Shown one piece after another: positions 16,278 through 24,233 of a DNA stretch of 32,255 bases. The position numbers were made by a program, and so were the translations under genes. Numbering within the stretch: the first letter of the stretch is position 1; every line of letters begins with the position of its first letter. The stretch spans positions 1 through 32,255 of the forward strand of contig JAJZIM010000031.1 in the NCBI GenBank assembly GCA_021810565.1, written 5' to 3'. The stretch comes from Bacillota bacterium. GTDB taxonomy: Bacteria > Bacillota > Sulfobacillia > JAJZIM01. The notes beneath the pieces were generated by a model. It was not told the origin of the DNA, did no database searches, and saw only the letters and a program-made list of their open reading frames with translations.

Positions 16278-16757
16278 ATGGGAGGCAGGCGTTGGCTGGT
16301 GCTTTCCCGCATCGCGGCGGCCGAGTTGGAGGCGCAGCTGTCCGACCTGGGGGACTGCTTGGCGGGCAGCGTGCATGACCTGGCGACGGCGGCGGTGCTG
16401 TTGCGGGAGCTGCGGCCGGATTTGGCGGCCGTGGACGGTGATCTGCTCCTGTCGCTCCTGACGGAGCGGGAGAGCCTTCAGGCGCAGGTGCGGCGGCTGG
16501 AGGCCGAGCTGGCCGGACGCCGGGAGGTGGATCGGGCCAAGGTCTATCTGGCGCAGCATCTGGGACTGAAGGAGGCGGAGGCCTACCGGCTGATGCAGAA
16601 GGCCAGCATGGATCAGCGCCGGCCGCTGCGCCAGGTGGCGGCGGATGTGCTCGGATATTGCGAGCTGGAGGGGCGCTCGGGCAAGGGCGGTTCCAAGGGG
16701 GGAGGGGACGCGGTTGCGAAGGGTGTACCTGAACGACACCACCCTGCGGGACGGTGA
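16278..16757 (+). CDS. ANTAR-domain RNA-binding antiterminator with degenerate receiver-like N-terminus
   Basis: A 159-residue protein. Residues about 75-135 (coiled-coil LEAELAGRREVDRAKVYL, then LGLKEAEAYRLMQKASMDQR and RPLRQVAADVL) match the ANTAR three-helix domain, which binds paired hexaloop RNA hairpins and prevents termination, as in NasR, AmiR and EutV. The first ~55 residues (WLVLSRIAAAELEAQL... RPDLAAVDGDLL) look like a shortened pseudo-receiver without an intact phosphorylation pocket. The glycine-rich tail after residue 135 overlaps nifV by 44 nt. ATG 16278 sits behind GAGGTGGAGG; GTG 16269 is the alternative. Its position in the nifB operon suggests RNA-level control of nif or nitrogen genes (inference). 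Confidence 0.75.
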   Translation: MGGRRWLVLSRIAAAELEAQLSDLGDCLAGSVHDLATAAVLLRELRPDLAAVDGDLLLSLLTERESLQAQVRRLEAELAGRREVDRAKVYLAQHLGLKEAEAYRLMQKASMDQRRPLRQVAADVLGYCELEGRSGKGGSKGGGDAVAKGVPERHHPAGR

Positions 16758-17835
16758 GCAGACCCCCGGCGTGGCCTTCTCGGCCCAACGCAAGGTGCGC
16801 CTGGCGATGCTCCTGGACGAGGCCGGGGTGGACGGCATCGAGGTGGGCACGCCGGCCATGGGCGGGCAGGAGCGCGACGCGGTGGAGGCGGTGTGCGCTT
16901 TGGGACTGAAGGCCCGGGTGTCCACCTGGAACCGCTCCCTGGCCGCCGACGTGCGCGCTTCCCTGGACTGTGGCGCCAGGCAGGTGCACATCGCCCTGCC
17001 GGTGTCCGACCGGCAACTGGAGCGCAAGCTGGGCAAGAGCCGCAGTTGGGCCCTGGGGGCGTTCACCGAGGCGGCGCTTTGCGCCCGGGAGGGTGGGGCG
17101 GCCTTCACCGCTGGCGCCGAGGACGCCTCCCGGGCCGACGAGGCCTTCCTGCTGGAGTTCGCGCAATGCGCGGCCGTGCTGGGGGCCGAGCGGCTGCGCT
17201 ACGCCGACACGGTGGGAGTGCTGGAGCCGCTGGGGACCTGGCGGCGCATCCGGCGGCTTTGCCGAGGGCAGCCGCTGCCGGTGGAGATCCACACCCACAA
17301 CGACTTCGGCCTGGCCACCGCCAACTCCCTGGCGGCGGTGCGGGGCGGGGCCGCGTGGGTGAGCGTCACCGTCAACGGCCTGGGGGAGCGGGCGGGCAAC
17401 GCCGCCTTGGAGGAGGTGGCGCTCGCCCTGCGGCACCTGGGGCCGTATCGGACCGGGATGGACCTGCTCCTCTTGCGCTGCCTGGCGCGGGCCGTGGCGC
17501 GGGCCAGTCGCCGGGCGTTGCCCCCCGGCAAACCGGTGGTGGGGACCCAGGTCTTCACCCACGAGGCGGGCATCCATGTGGACGGCATCCTGCGGGATCC
17601 GGCCAACTACGAGCCCTTCGACCCGGCGGAGGTGGGCGGCACGCGGCGGCTGGTGCTGGGGAAGCACACCGGCAGCGCGGCCCTGGCCCACATCCTGGAT
17701 CAGGCGGGGATGAGCGTCAGCCGGGAGGAGGCCCGGGAGCTCTTGCCCTTGGTGCGCGAGGGGGCCATCCGCGCCGGCGGCAGCGTGGACCTGGCGCAGC
17801 TGCGCGCGCTCTTGTCGAGTGGTCGGCCCGGCTGA
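16714..17835 (+). CDS. nifV: Homocitrate synthase NifV
   Basis: A 373-residue DRE-TIM metallolyase: YLNDTTLRDGEQTPGVAFS (about 5-23) with the metal and substrate residues, EVGTPAMG, the ALPVSDRQLERKLGKS region, EIHTHNDFGLATANSLAA with the HxH metal site, NGLGERAGNAALEEV and THEAGIHVDGI. It condenses acetyl-CoA and 2-oxoglutarate to homocitrate, the organic ligand of FeMo-co. TTG 16714 is chosen because GGGGGGAGGGG lies ~7 nt upstream and it gives the usual NifV N-terminus. An in-frame ATG at 16645 adds 23 unrelated residues. Last gene of the operon. Confidence 0.93.
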   Translation: MRRVYLNDTTLRDGEQTPGVAFSAQRKVRLAMLLDEAGVDGIEVGTPAMGGQERDAVEAVCALGLKARVSTWNRSLAADVRASLDCGARQVHIALPVSDRQLERKLGKSRSWALGAFTEAALCAREGGAAFTAGAEDASRADEAFLLEFAQCAAVLGAERLRYADTVGVLEPLGTWRRIRRLCRGQPLPVEIHTHNDFGLATANSLAAVRGGAAWVSVTVNGLGERAGNAALEEVALALRHLGPYRTGMDLLLLRCLARAVARASRRALPPGKPVVGTQVFTHEAGIHVDGILRDPANYEPFDPAEVGGTRRLVLGKHTGSAALAHILDQAGMSVSREEARELLPLVREGAIRAGGSVDLAQLRALLSSGRPG

Positions 17836-17858
17836 GGGGGCTGGCTGGAGGCCCTCCC

Positions 17859-17887
17859 TTGTGCGCCGCCGCGCCGAGCGGTAGAAT
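17859..17887 (+). promoter_or_regulatory. Sigma-A type promoter for the mscS-like gene
   Basis: TTGTGC (17859-17864), a 17-bp spacer and TAGAAT (17882-17887). Transcription from about 17894 makes the ATG at 17886 untranscribed, which supports TTG 17919 as the start of the channel gene. Confidence 0.6.
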
Positions 17888-17918
17888 GGCGGCGGACGGG
17901 GGAAGGGAGGAAGCGGGT

Positions 17919-18737
17919 TTGGCGCCAGGGAGCAAGGGGCAGGGATTTCCCTGGGGTCGCGCGGCGGTAGTGCTGGCGCTGCTGCTGGTCTTGGCGATCC
18001 TGTTCAGCTACGGCGTGCAGTTGGTCGCGGCGGCATCCTGGGCAGCCCCCTACCGGCCGGGGCTGCGGTTGGCGGCGGGCGCGGTCTGGCTGCTCCTGGG
18101 CGTATTGCTGGTGGGCCGCGGGCGCGCGCTGGTTTCCCGGCTGGTGCGGGGCAGGGAGCGGGGCGTCTTCTGGAACGCCCTGGTCAGCGTGTTCTCCGCC
18201 GTCGCCTACCTGCTGGTGCTCTTCGAGGCCTTCTCGCTGTGGCGGGTCAACCCATCCAACCTGTTGGTGGGCGGGGCGGTGACCGGCGTGGTGGTGGGGT
18301 TGGCGGCCCAGACCACCTTGGGCAACCTATTCGCCGGGCTGGTGATCCTGGCCCTGCGGCCCTACGCCGTGGGGCAGCGGATCACCTGCCGCTCCTGGAT
18401 GTTCGGGGGCAGCGAGTACGCCGGACGGGTGGAGGAGGTCAACCTCTTCTACACCGTCCTGGAGGAGGACGGGACCCGGCGGGTCATCCCCAACGCGGCG
18501 GCGGTCATCGCCGCGGTGACCCACGAGCGCACCGACACGCAGCGCTTCGAGTTGGAGCTGCCTTACGCCGTGGGGCTGGAGGAGTTCCGGGAGGCGCTAC
18601 GGCGGGAGGGGGCCGAGGCCGAGGCGCGGATCAGCGGCTTCGGGGCGGACGGCTATCGGGTGCGGGTGACTCTGCCGACGGACACCTCCCCGGAGTTGGT
18701 CCGCAGGGCGCGCTGGCGGGTGGGTACCGCCGGCTGA
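17919..18737 (+). CDS. MscS-family small-conductance mechanosensitive channel
   Basis: A 272-residue membrane protein. Transmembrane helices lie at about 12-35, 50-68 and 82-105. The MscS pore helix follows, with Gly/Ala-rich GGAVTGVVVGLAAQTTLGN (about 113-131) leading into NLFAGLVILALRPYAVGQRI and the beta domain (GRVEEVNLFYTVLEEDGTRR, VIPNAAAV). MscS channels release solutes on hypo-osmotic shock. TTG 17919 has GGAAGGGAGGAAG upstream. The C-terminal domain is short. It has its own promoter and terminator, so it is an independent unit between nifV and amtB. Confidence 0.85.
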   Translation: MAPGSKGQGFPWGRAAVVLALLLVLAILFSYGVQLVAAASWAAPYRPGLRLAAGAVWLLLGVLLVGRGRALVSRLVRGRERGVFWNALVSVFSAVAYLLVLFEAFSLWRVNPSNLLVGGAVTGVVVGLAAQTTLGNLFAGLVILALRPYAVGQRITCRSWMFGGSEYAGRVEEVNLFYTVLEEDGTRRVIPNAAAVIAAVTHERTDTQRFELELPYAVGLEEFREALRREGAEAEARISGFGADGYRVRVTLPTDTSPELVRRARWRVGTAG

Positions 18738-18752
18738 GTCCGACTCCTTGCC

Positions 18753-18776
18753 GCCGGGGGCTATCCCGGCTTTTTT
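18753..18776 (+). terminator. Rho-independent terminator after the mscS-like gene
   Basis: Perfect GCCGGG/CCCGGC stem with loop GGCTAT, followed immediately by six T residues. Confidence 0.88.
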
Positions 18777-18840
18777 GGTGGTCCGGCAGGGTGTGGATAG
18801 GCTCGTGGAATCTTTGCGTAAATTTTTAAGGGCATACCCC

Positions 18841-18869
18841 TTGACGTCAACGCAAACCTGACATATAAT
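18841..18869 (+). promoter_or_regulatory. Sigma-A promoter of amtB with palindrome over the -35
   Basis: TTGACG (18841-18846), a 17-bp spacer and TATAAT (18864-18869). TTGACGTCAA (18841-18850) is a perfect 10-bp palindrome covering the -35, so a repressor or activator could sit there. Confidence 0.82.
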
Positions 18870-18875
18870 CCGGGA

Positions 18876-18989
18876 TAGCAAGGCCGCAGCATGGCCATAA
18901 GGGGGTGGTGTGCCGAAAACCTTACATTGACCTCACCAAAGAGACGACGACGTCTGGGAGCTTCGATCGGGAAAGGACGGTGACGCGCG
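18876..18989 (+). promoter_or_regulatory. amtB leader, ~114 nt
   Basis: An untranslated leader with a GGCC/GGCC hairpin (18882-18896) and an AGACG/CGTCT hairpin near 18941-18955. It begins with GCAAGGCCGC (18878-18887) and contains AACCTTAC (18918-18925). The nifH leader begins with GCAAGGGCCGC and contains AACCTTAC in the same order. No long open frame or known riboswitch was recognised. Confidence 0.35.
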
Positions 18990-20369
18990 ATGTTGGTTCC
19001 AGCGCCCTCATTCCTGAACGCGGGGGACACCTCCTGGCAGCTCACGGCCGCCACCTTCGTCGGCCTGCAGAGCGTACCGGGCCTGGCCATCCTCTACGGA
19101 GGGCTGGTCAAGAAAAAGTGGGCCATCAACTCGGCCATGATGGTGTTCTACGCCTTCGCGATGGTGCTCATGGCCTGGGTGCTCCTGGGATACAACGTGG
19201 GCTTCGGCCCGCCCCTGTTCGGCTCCAGCTTCCTGGGCACGCCCATGCCGGCCCTTAACCACATCATGGAGCAGGGGCAGGCCACGGTCCCCCTGGCGGC
19301 CGCCGGCATGCCGCCTATCCACTTCCCCATGTCCGCCATGATCTTCTTCCAGTTCGTGTTCGCGGCCATCACCCCCATCATCCTGGCGGGAGGCGTCCTG
19401 GGAAGGATGAACTTCAAGGCCTGGATGCTCTTCGTGCCGCTGTGGTCCGTCCTGGTATACAGCGTGGGCGCCTTCTGGCTGTGGGGCGGCGGTTGGCTGG
19501 CCCAGCTGGGGGCGGTGGACTTCTCGGGCGGCTACGTGATCCACGTGGCCGCGGGGATCTCTGGCTTCGTGGCCGCCGCGGTGATCGGGCCGCGCCTGGC
19601 CAAGGACCGCACCAACTTCACGCCCAACAACCTCTTGATGGCCATGGCCGGGGCGGGCATCCTGTGGCTCGGGTGGAACGGCTTCAACGGCGGCGATCCC
19701 TACTTCGCCAACGCCGACGCGGCGGCGGCGGTGCTCAACACCAACATCGCCACCGGGGCGGCCCTCTTGGCCTGGCTGTTCCTGGACACCTTCACCTACC
19801 AGAAGTCCTCCCTGGTGGGAGCGATCAACGGCATGATCTGCGGCCTGGTGGCCATCACGCCGGCCGCCGGCTACGTGAACGGCTGGGGCGCCCTGGCCAT
19901 CGGCGTGGCGGCGGGGATCATACCCTGGCTGACCATGAACAAGCTGTCCCAGGTGTGGCCCTTCAAGAAGGTGGACGACACCCTGGGCGTGGTCCACACC
20001 CACGCCATCGCCGGGGCCTTGGGGGGACTCATGACCGGGCTTCTGGCCGATCCACACATCCTGGAGTACGTGGGGACCGGCAAGAGCGCCCCCGGCGTGA
20101 ACGTGACCGGGTGGCTGTACGGCAACCCGCACCAGTTCGTGCTGCAATTGGAGGCACTCTTGGTCATCGTGGCCCTGAACGCGGTGATGACCTTCCTGAT
20201 CCTGAAACTCATCAGCCTGGTGGTGCCGCTTAGAATGTCCGAGGCGGACCTGCTCAAGGGCGACGCGGCCGTCCACGGCGAGGAGGCCTACGCCATCCAC
20301 GGCGACGGCGAGCGCTCTCCCGTGCCGCTGACGGCGGCGGAGGCGCTGATCGAGCGGGCCGAGGGATAA
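18990..20369 (+). CDS. amtB: Ammonium transporter AmtB
   Basis: A 459-residue Amt/Mep/Rh protein with about eleven transmembrane helices. FVGLQSVPGLAILYGGLVKKK lies at the first helix. The twin pore histidines are at GYVIHVAAG (His185) and VVHTHAIAGALGG (His338), and GWNGFNGG is present. It conducts ammonium/ammonia across the membrane and usually works with a PII protein. No glnK follows here; the only PII genes seen are nifI1 and nifI2 12 kb away. The extracytoplasmic loop around 80-110 (EQGQATVPLAAAGMPPIHF) is longer than in E. coli AmtB. ATG 18990 has GGAAAGGA about 11 nt upstream. Confidence 0.94.
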   Translation: MLVPAPSFLNAGDTSWQLTAATFVGLQSVPGLAILYGGLVKKKWAINSAMMVFYAFAMVLMAWVLLGYNVGFGPPLFGSSFLGTPMPALNHIMEQGQATVPLAAAGMPPIHFPMSAMIFFQFVFAAITPIILAGGVLGRMNFKAWMLFVPLWSVLVYSVGAFWLWGGGWLAQLGAVDFSGGYVIHVAAGISGFVAAAVIGPRLAKDRTNFTPNNLLMAMAGAGILWLGWNGFNGGDPYFANADAAAAVLNTNIATGAALLAWLFLDTFTYQKSSLVGAINGMICGLVAITPAAGYVNGWGALAIGVAAGIIPWLTMNKLSQVWPFKKVDDTLGVVHTHAIAGALGGLMTGLLADPHILEYVGTGKSAPGVNVTGWLYGNPHQFVLQLEALLVIVALNAVMTFLILKLISLVVPLRMSEADLLKGDAAVHGEEAYAIHGDGERSPVPLTAAEALIERAEG

Positions 20370-20383
20370 ACCATACGGGAGCG

Positions 20384-20415
20384 AAAAAGGCGGCGCCGGG
20401 CAACTTGCCCGGCGC
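20384..20415 (-). terminator. Terminator between amtB and the convergent zinc-ribbon gene
   Basis: Perfect 11-bp inverted repeat (GCGCCGGGCAA / TTGCCCGGCGC, one-base centre at 20404; 20393-20415). On the minus strand it is followed by GCC and TTTTT (20384-20388), so it terminates the leftward gene and may also slow amtB transcription. Confidence 0.75.
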
Positions 20416-20432
20416 TGTCCATTTGGGGGCCT

Positions 20433-20999
20433 TCAGGAGGCGGCGTAGCGGTCGGCGATGCCAGCCAAGACGGGCAGGCGCACGGTGCGCCCCTGGAAGG
20501 CCGTCACCACCAGCACCACCCACAGGATCAGGAAGGCCAGGCCCACCAGGCGCCACAGGTCCGTTAGGGCGATGGCTGCTACGGGAAAGGCCGTGGGGGT
20601 GAGGCTGAGGACGGCCGTGATCAGGGAGAACACCAGGGAGTAGGCCACGTCCAGGACCAGGTAGACCAGAAACACCCCGATGCTCTGCACCGCGGCGAAG
20701 CGCACCAAGGGGTTGCGCTCCGTCAGGAGGAACACGATGCCGCCCAGGAAGCTGAAGAGGTAGGCCAGGCCGGCCGCCACGTGAGGGTCCAGGCCGGTCT
20801 GTCCCGGCGGGGTGGCGCCGGGGGGCGGGGCGGTTCCTGGCCCGGGAACCTCCGGAGACGGGCCGCGCGGCTCCTGGGGGGGCGGGGTGGCGCCGGCAGG
20901 GGGGCCCGGCGGCTCGCTCGTCGCGGTCAAGGGCTGCCCACAGGTCGGGCAGCGCTCGGCGGTGGCCGGGACGAAGCTGTGGCAGTTGGGGCAGATCAT
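20433..20999 (-). CDS. Zinc-ribbon membrane protein with DUF4870/Tic20-like domain
   Basis: A 188-residue protein. N-terminal zinc ribbon CPNC...CPTC (3-20), a Pro/Gly-rich linker (25-70), then GLDPHVAAGLAYLFSFLGGI and LTERNPLVRFAAVQSIGVF followed by hydrophobic helices, as in DUF4870/Tic20-like membrane proteins of unknown function. Its N-terminus is closely similar to that of the next gene upstream (21072-22985), so the two share a duplicated ribbon module. ATG 20999 follows CGAGGAGG. The last gene of the minus-strand block ends at the palindromic terminator. Confidence 0.7.
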   Translation of the reverse strand: MICPNCHSFVPATAERCPTCGQPLTATSEPPGPPAGATPPPQEPRGPSPEVPGPGTAPPPGATPPGQTGLDPHVAAGLAYLFSFLGGIVFLLTERNPLVRFAAVQSIGVFLVYLVLDVAYSLVFSLITAVLSLTPTAFPVAAIALTDLWRLVGLAFLILWVVLVVTAFQGRTVRLPVLAGIADRYAAS

Positions 21000-21071
21000 C
21001 TACGAAAACCTCCTCGCGATGCAGCGGTCACGCGCCGGGGGCCCAGGCTTCCGAAGGGGCGCCGCGGCGGG

Positions 21072-22985
21072 TCAGGGCCGGCAGGCACTGCCCAAGGTGA
21101 TGGTGCGCAGCAGGTAGGCGGGCGGCGGGACCGAGCCGGTGGAGCGGATCACGATCTGATGGTAGATGTAGGCGCGCTGGGAGGTCATGGCGCCCGTGGT
21201 CGGGTTCACGAGCTGGATCTCGCAGGACTGGGGATCCGAGGCGAGCAGGTTCACCGGACGTTCGACCGACTGGCCGCTGGCGCAGTCGGGTTGGCACTCA
21301 TCCACATAGGCCACACCAGCGGCGTAGGCGGCGGCGCCGCCTTCCCCCCGCCACGCGAGGTGGCTGAAGCCGTCGTGGTTGTCCACGGCGAAGGTGGTGG
21401 GAAAGTGGGGAGCGGTGAATAGCTCACCGGGCATGGCCCCGGTGCTTAGGTAAAGCCTCACGGCGGGGGCCGCCGTGGGGCTCGGGCCGGTGGAGGTCGG
21501 CGGGGAGGCGGCGGTGCCCAGAGTCCCGATCAGGAGCACGCCGGAGAAGGGCACCGAGACCAGCAGCCGGCCGTCGCTTAAGGGATAGACCTCCCCGGCC
21601 CCGCCGCCGGGGGAGACGGCGGTGTCCACCCCCATACGCAGCTGGTGGCCGGCGAGAACTCCGGCCCCGGGGTAGCCGTGGCCCCCGCCCACCGCGGAGA
21701 AGCCGAAGGAAACGGTGCCGGAGGAGGAGGCGAAGATGCCGGTGGGCATGTTGGCCGTCGAGGGCAGGGCGAGGCCGGCGAACCGGTGCGTGGTCGGGTC
21801 CAACTCCAAGATGTGCACCGGATGGCCGGTGCCCGGGGCGTAGCCCATGATCCAGACCCGGCCGGGAGCCGCGGCCATTTGGCCCGGCTGCAGCCCGGAG
21901 GGCAGCGCCGCCTGGAAAGCTACCCGTCCGTCCGGGCGCACGGCGGCGAGGGTGCCGTCGGACAGGGCCAGGTAGGCGATGCCGTGGGTGGCGGCCATGC
22001 CGGCGACCTTGACCCCGGCGGATCCCAGGGTGGCCGCCGGCCGGGAGGGGGTGATGTCTAACTGGACGCCGAGCTTGCCCGCGGCGTCGCGATAGGCGAT
22101 CCAAAAGCCGCCGCCGGGGTTGGGGACGATGGCCTCGACCCGGACTACGGCGGCGGGCAGGCGGTAGCGGGCGATGCCGCCCTTCGGGCCCACAATGGCC
22201 AGCATCGGGCCGCTCGGCCCGGCGTAGGCGGCCATGGCGGCCCCGCCGGCGTTGGTGCCGACGGCTTGGACGGTGCCGGGCAGGCGCACCGGCCTGCCCA
22301 GAGTGCCGGCGGACGGATCGAAGCGTTGGACCAGGTCTGCGCCGAGGGAGGCTCGCGAGGATTCAAAGACCCAGAAGGCGCCCGGGCCCGCCGGCAGGAG
22401 TTCCGTGGGATCCTGGGCGGTGCGCACCTGCCGCAGGGCGGCCAGGGTGCCGCTTTGCACGGTGGCGGAGATGGTGCCCGGAGGGGAGACCGAGGGGGAG
22501 GTGGTGGGGTACGACGGGGCGGTGACGAGGGGGGCGGCGCCGGCTCCCGCCACCAGGAAGGCCAGGAGCGCCAGCACCAGCGCGCCGCCGGACTCCGCGG
22601 CGATCCAGCCGGGGGAGGTGCGGCCACCCCGGGAGATCAGGCTCCAGATCCAAAAGCCGCCCACCGCCACGGCCAGGAGCACCAGGACGGTCAAGGCGGC
22701 AGGCCAGGGGGCGTGCCCGCCGGTGGCCGCAAGCCAGCGGCCGAGTCCGTACAGGGCCGCCGCGCTCAGCACTCCCGCGGCTCCGGCCAGACCGGCGCCC
22801 CAGGGCCGGGGCGGCCGGGCGGGAGCGGGTGTGCTCCCAGGGGCCGGGAGGGTGCTGGGAGGTGCGCCGGCGCCCGGCGGGCTCGGCTGCGGGGTCGGGG
22901 CTCCCGGCGCGGTCAGGTCGTGGCCGCAGGATGGACAGGTGCGGGCACTGGCCGGGACCCAACTGCGGCATTGCGGACAATACAT
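21072..22985 (-). CDS. Zinc-ribbon, membrane-anchored protein with large beta-propeller-like C-terminal part
   Basis: A 637-residue protein. N-terminal CPQC...CPSC zinc ribbon (3-20), a Pro-rich linker, hydrophobic segments at about 62-85, 92-115 and 128-150, then ~480 residues of repeating short strands (AFWVFESSRASLG, GFWIAYRDAAGKLG, RVWIMGYAPGTGHP, GRLLVSVPFSGVLL) that suggest a propeller fold. The region ends in a segment with Cys pairs (DECQPDCASG). I do not recognise the family. An outward-facing domain anchored through the membrane with a cytoplasmic ribbon is the simplest reading. ATG 22985 is chosen for GGAAAGGGTGA upstream; the frame continues about 50 codons further with no better start. 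Confidence 0.65.
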   Translation of the reverse strand: MYCPQCRSWVPASARTCPSCGHDLTAPGAPTPQPSPPGAGAPPSTLPAPGSTPAPARPPRPWGAGLAGAAGVLSAAALYGLGRWLAATGGHAPWPAALTVLVLLAVAVGGFWIWSLISRGGRTSPGWIAAESGGALVLALLAFLVAGAGAAPLVTAPSYPTTSPSVSPPGTISATVQSGTLAALRQVRTAQDPTELLPAGPGAFWVFESSRASLGADLVQRFDPSAGTLGRPVRLPGTVQAVGTNAGGAAMAAYAGPSGPMLAIVGPKGGIARYRLPAAVVRVEAIVPNPGGGFWIAYRDAAGKLGVQLDITPSRPAATLGSAGVKVAGMAATHGIAYLALSDGTLAAVRPDGRVAFQAALPSGLQPGQMAAAPGRVWIMGYAPGTGHPVHILELDPTTHRFAGLALPSTANMPTGIFASSSGTVSFGFSAVGGGHGYPGAGVLAGHQLRMGVDTAVSPGGGAGEVYPLSDGRLLVSVPFSGVLLIGTLGTAASPPTSTGPSPTAAPAVRLYLSTGAMPGELFTAPHFPTTFAVDNHDGFSHLAWRGEGGAAAYAAGVAYVDECQPDCASGQSVERPVNLLASDPQSCEIQLVNPTTGAMTSQRAYIYHQIVIRSTGSVPPPAYLLRTITLGSACRP

Positions 22986-23163
22986 GGGCGTCACCCTTTC
23001 CGACGATCCTCGCATCGGCCGCCGCCGGCTTTCCGGTACCGCACCCTCCCGGCAGGCCGGGCCGGGGGCGGCGTCCCTGGTCCCCACACCAATAAGACGC
23101 GCTGGCTGCGGAAAATGATCCGCCACCCGTCGTCCGGGGACCACGAAGGGAGGATTCGGGGAT

Positions 23164-23751
23164 TCAGCGCTGGCGGCTTGCCTTTCCGGATCGGGAGCGG
23201 GCCAGCAACCGCTCGGCCTCCCGCTGCAGGCCGTCCGGCGGCAGGCCCAGGGCGGCGCGGGTTTCGGAGCGGCGCTCGGCCAGCTGTTCCGCCAGGCCGT
23301 CCCGGTCTTTGGTGCGCAGGGCCAGGGCCAGCCCGTCGGTCAGCCAGGCCAGCCCCCTGGCCTGATCACGGAACTTGAGGTAGTCCAGGGCGGCGGCGTT
23401 GTAGAGCCAGACGTCGTCCGGCGTGTCCGCCCGGATGGCGGCGTAAAGGGCGTGGGCTTCCTCCGGGCGCCCGGCTTGCAGCAGGAGGCCGGAGATGAGG
23501 TGCCGGGGGTCGGGCTGGGACTCCAAACCCTCCGCGATGGCCTGCTTCACGGCCGCGATGGCGTCGTCGTAGCGGCCGAGGCTGGCGCAGGCGTTGATGA
23601 ACTCCTCCAGCACCAGCGGGAGATGGAACCAGGAGGCCGCATCCGGGTGGGCCAGGAACTCCCGGCAGACCACCGCGATGCGTTCCTCGTCCCGCGGCTC
23701 GGCCGTGGTCGCTTCCCGGAAGCTCTTTTCAAGGTTCTCCAGGGTTTTCAC
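23164..23751 (-). CDS. TPR-like helical repeat protein of unknown function
   Basis: A 195-residue soluble, helix-rich protein. SLGRYDDAIAAVKQAIAEG, AGRPEEAHALYAAIRADTP and DVWLYNAAALDYLKFRDQARGL read as consecutive TPR-like helix pairs (about 70-150), followed by a charged C-terminal helix ending in basic residues. It has no signal peptide. Such proteins scaffold protein interactions; a partner is not evident. GTG 23751 has GAAAGGAGGGC upstream. The same frame is open to 24600 but only over pseudogene remnants. Confidence 0.65.
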   Translation of the reverse strand: MKTLENLEKSFREATTAEPRDEERIAVVCREFLAHPDAASWFHLPLVLEEFINACASLGRYDDAIAAVKQAIAEGLESQPDPRHLISGLLLQAGRPEEAHALYAAIRADTPDDVWLYNAAALDYLKFRDQARGLAWLTDGLALALRTKDRDGLAEQLAERRSETRAALGLPPDGLQREAERLLARSRSGKASRQR

Positions 23752-23882
23752 CGTTTGCCCTCCTTTCAAGAGCAGCTGCTCGGCGTCGGGGAGGATTTTC
23801 GGAAAGTATTGACCAGATCCCCTGCTTGTTTCGATCCGGGGACCGGTTTCTCCTGCCCTCCGGCCGGGAGCAGGCCGGGGTC

Positions 23883-24225
23883 TCAGCCGCAGCCTTGCAG
23901 CAGACGCAAGCGGTCCACTCCCGCTTGGGGTCGGGGAACGCCGCAGCGCGGGCAGGCCGGGCCGCCCGCCGGGACGTTGAAGCTGTAGCCGCGTACCAGG
24001 GTGCGGGTCGAGCGGCTGCGATGCGCTGCCCGCCGGGATTGGTGCTGATGCCGGCCAGGATGCGGGCACGGGGGTTGGCCCGGCGGACCTGGGTGGCCGC
24101 GGGTCAGGGCGGAGGCGGCGACGATCCAGGAGATGGGCCGTGGGGGAGCGGCGGGAGGCCGACCGCAGCGGCGGTGAAGAGCAACGAGAGGGCGAGCAAC
24201 GCCGCGCGCAGGCGGGGAAGGAGAC
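23883..24225 (-). pseudogene. Remnant of a secreted Cys-containing protein
   Basis: No single frame spans this segment, but three frames in succession give a signal-peptide-like stretch (LRAALLALSLLFTAAAVG), then NPRARILAGISTNPGGQRIA, then LVRGYSFNVPAGGPACPRCG, with a stop at 23883-23885. The pieces look like one secreted protein broken by at least two frameshifts. Family not identified. Confidence 0.35.
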
Positions 24226-24233
24226 GAGGCTGC

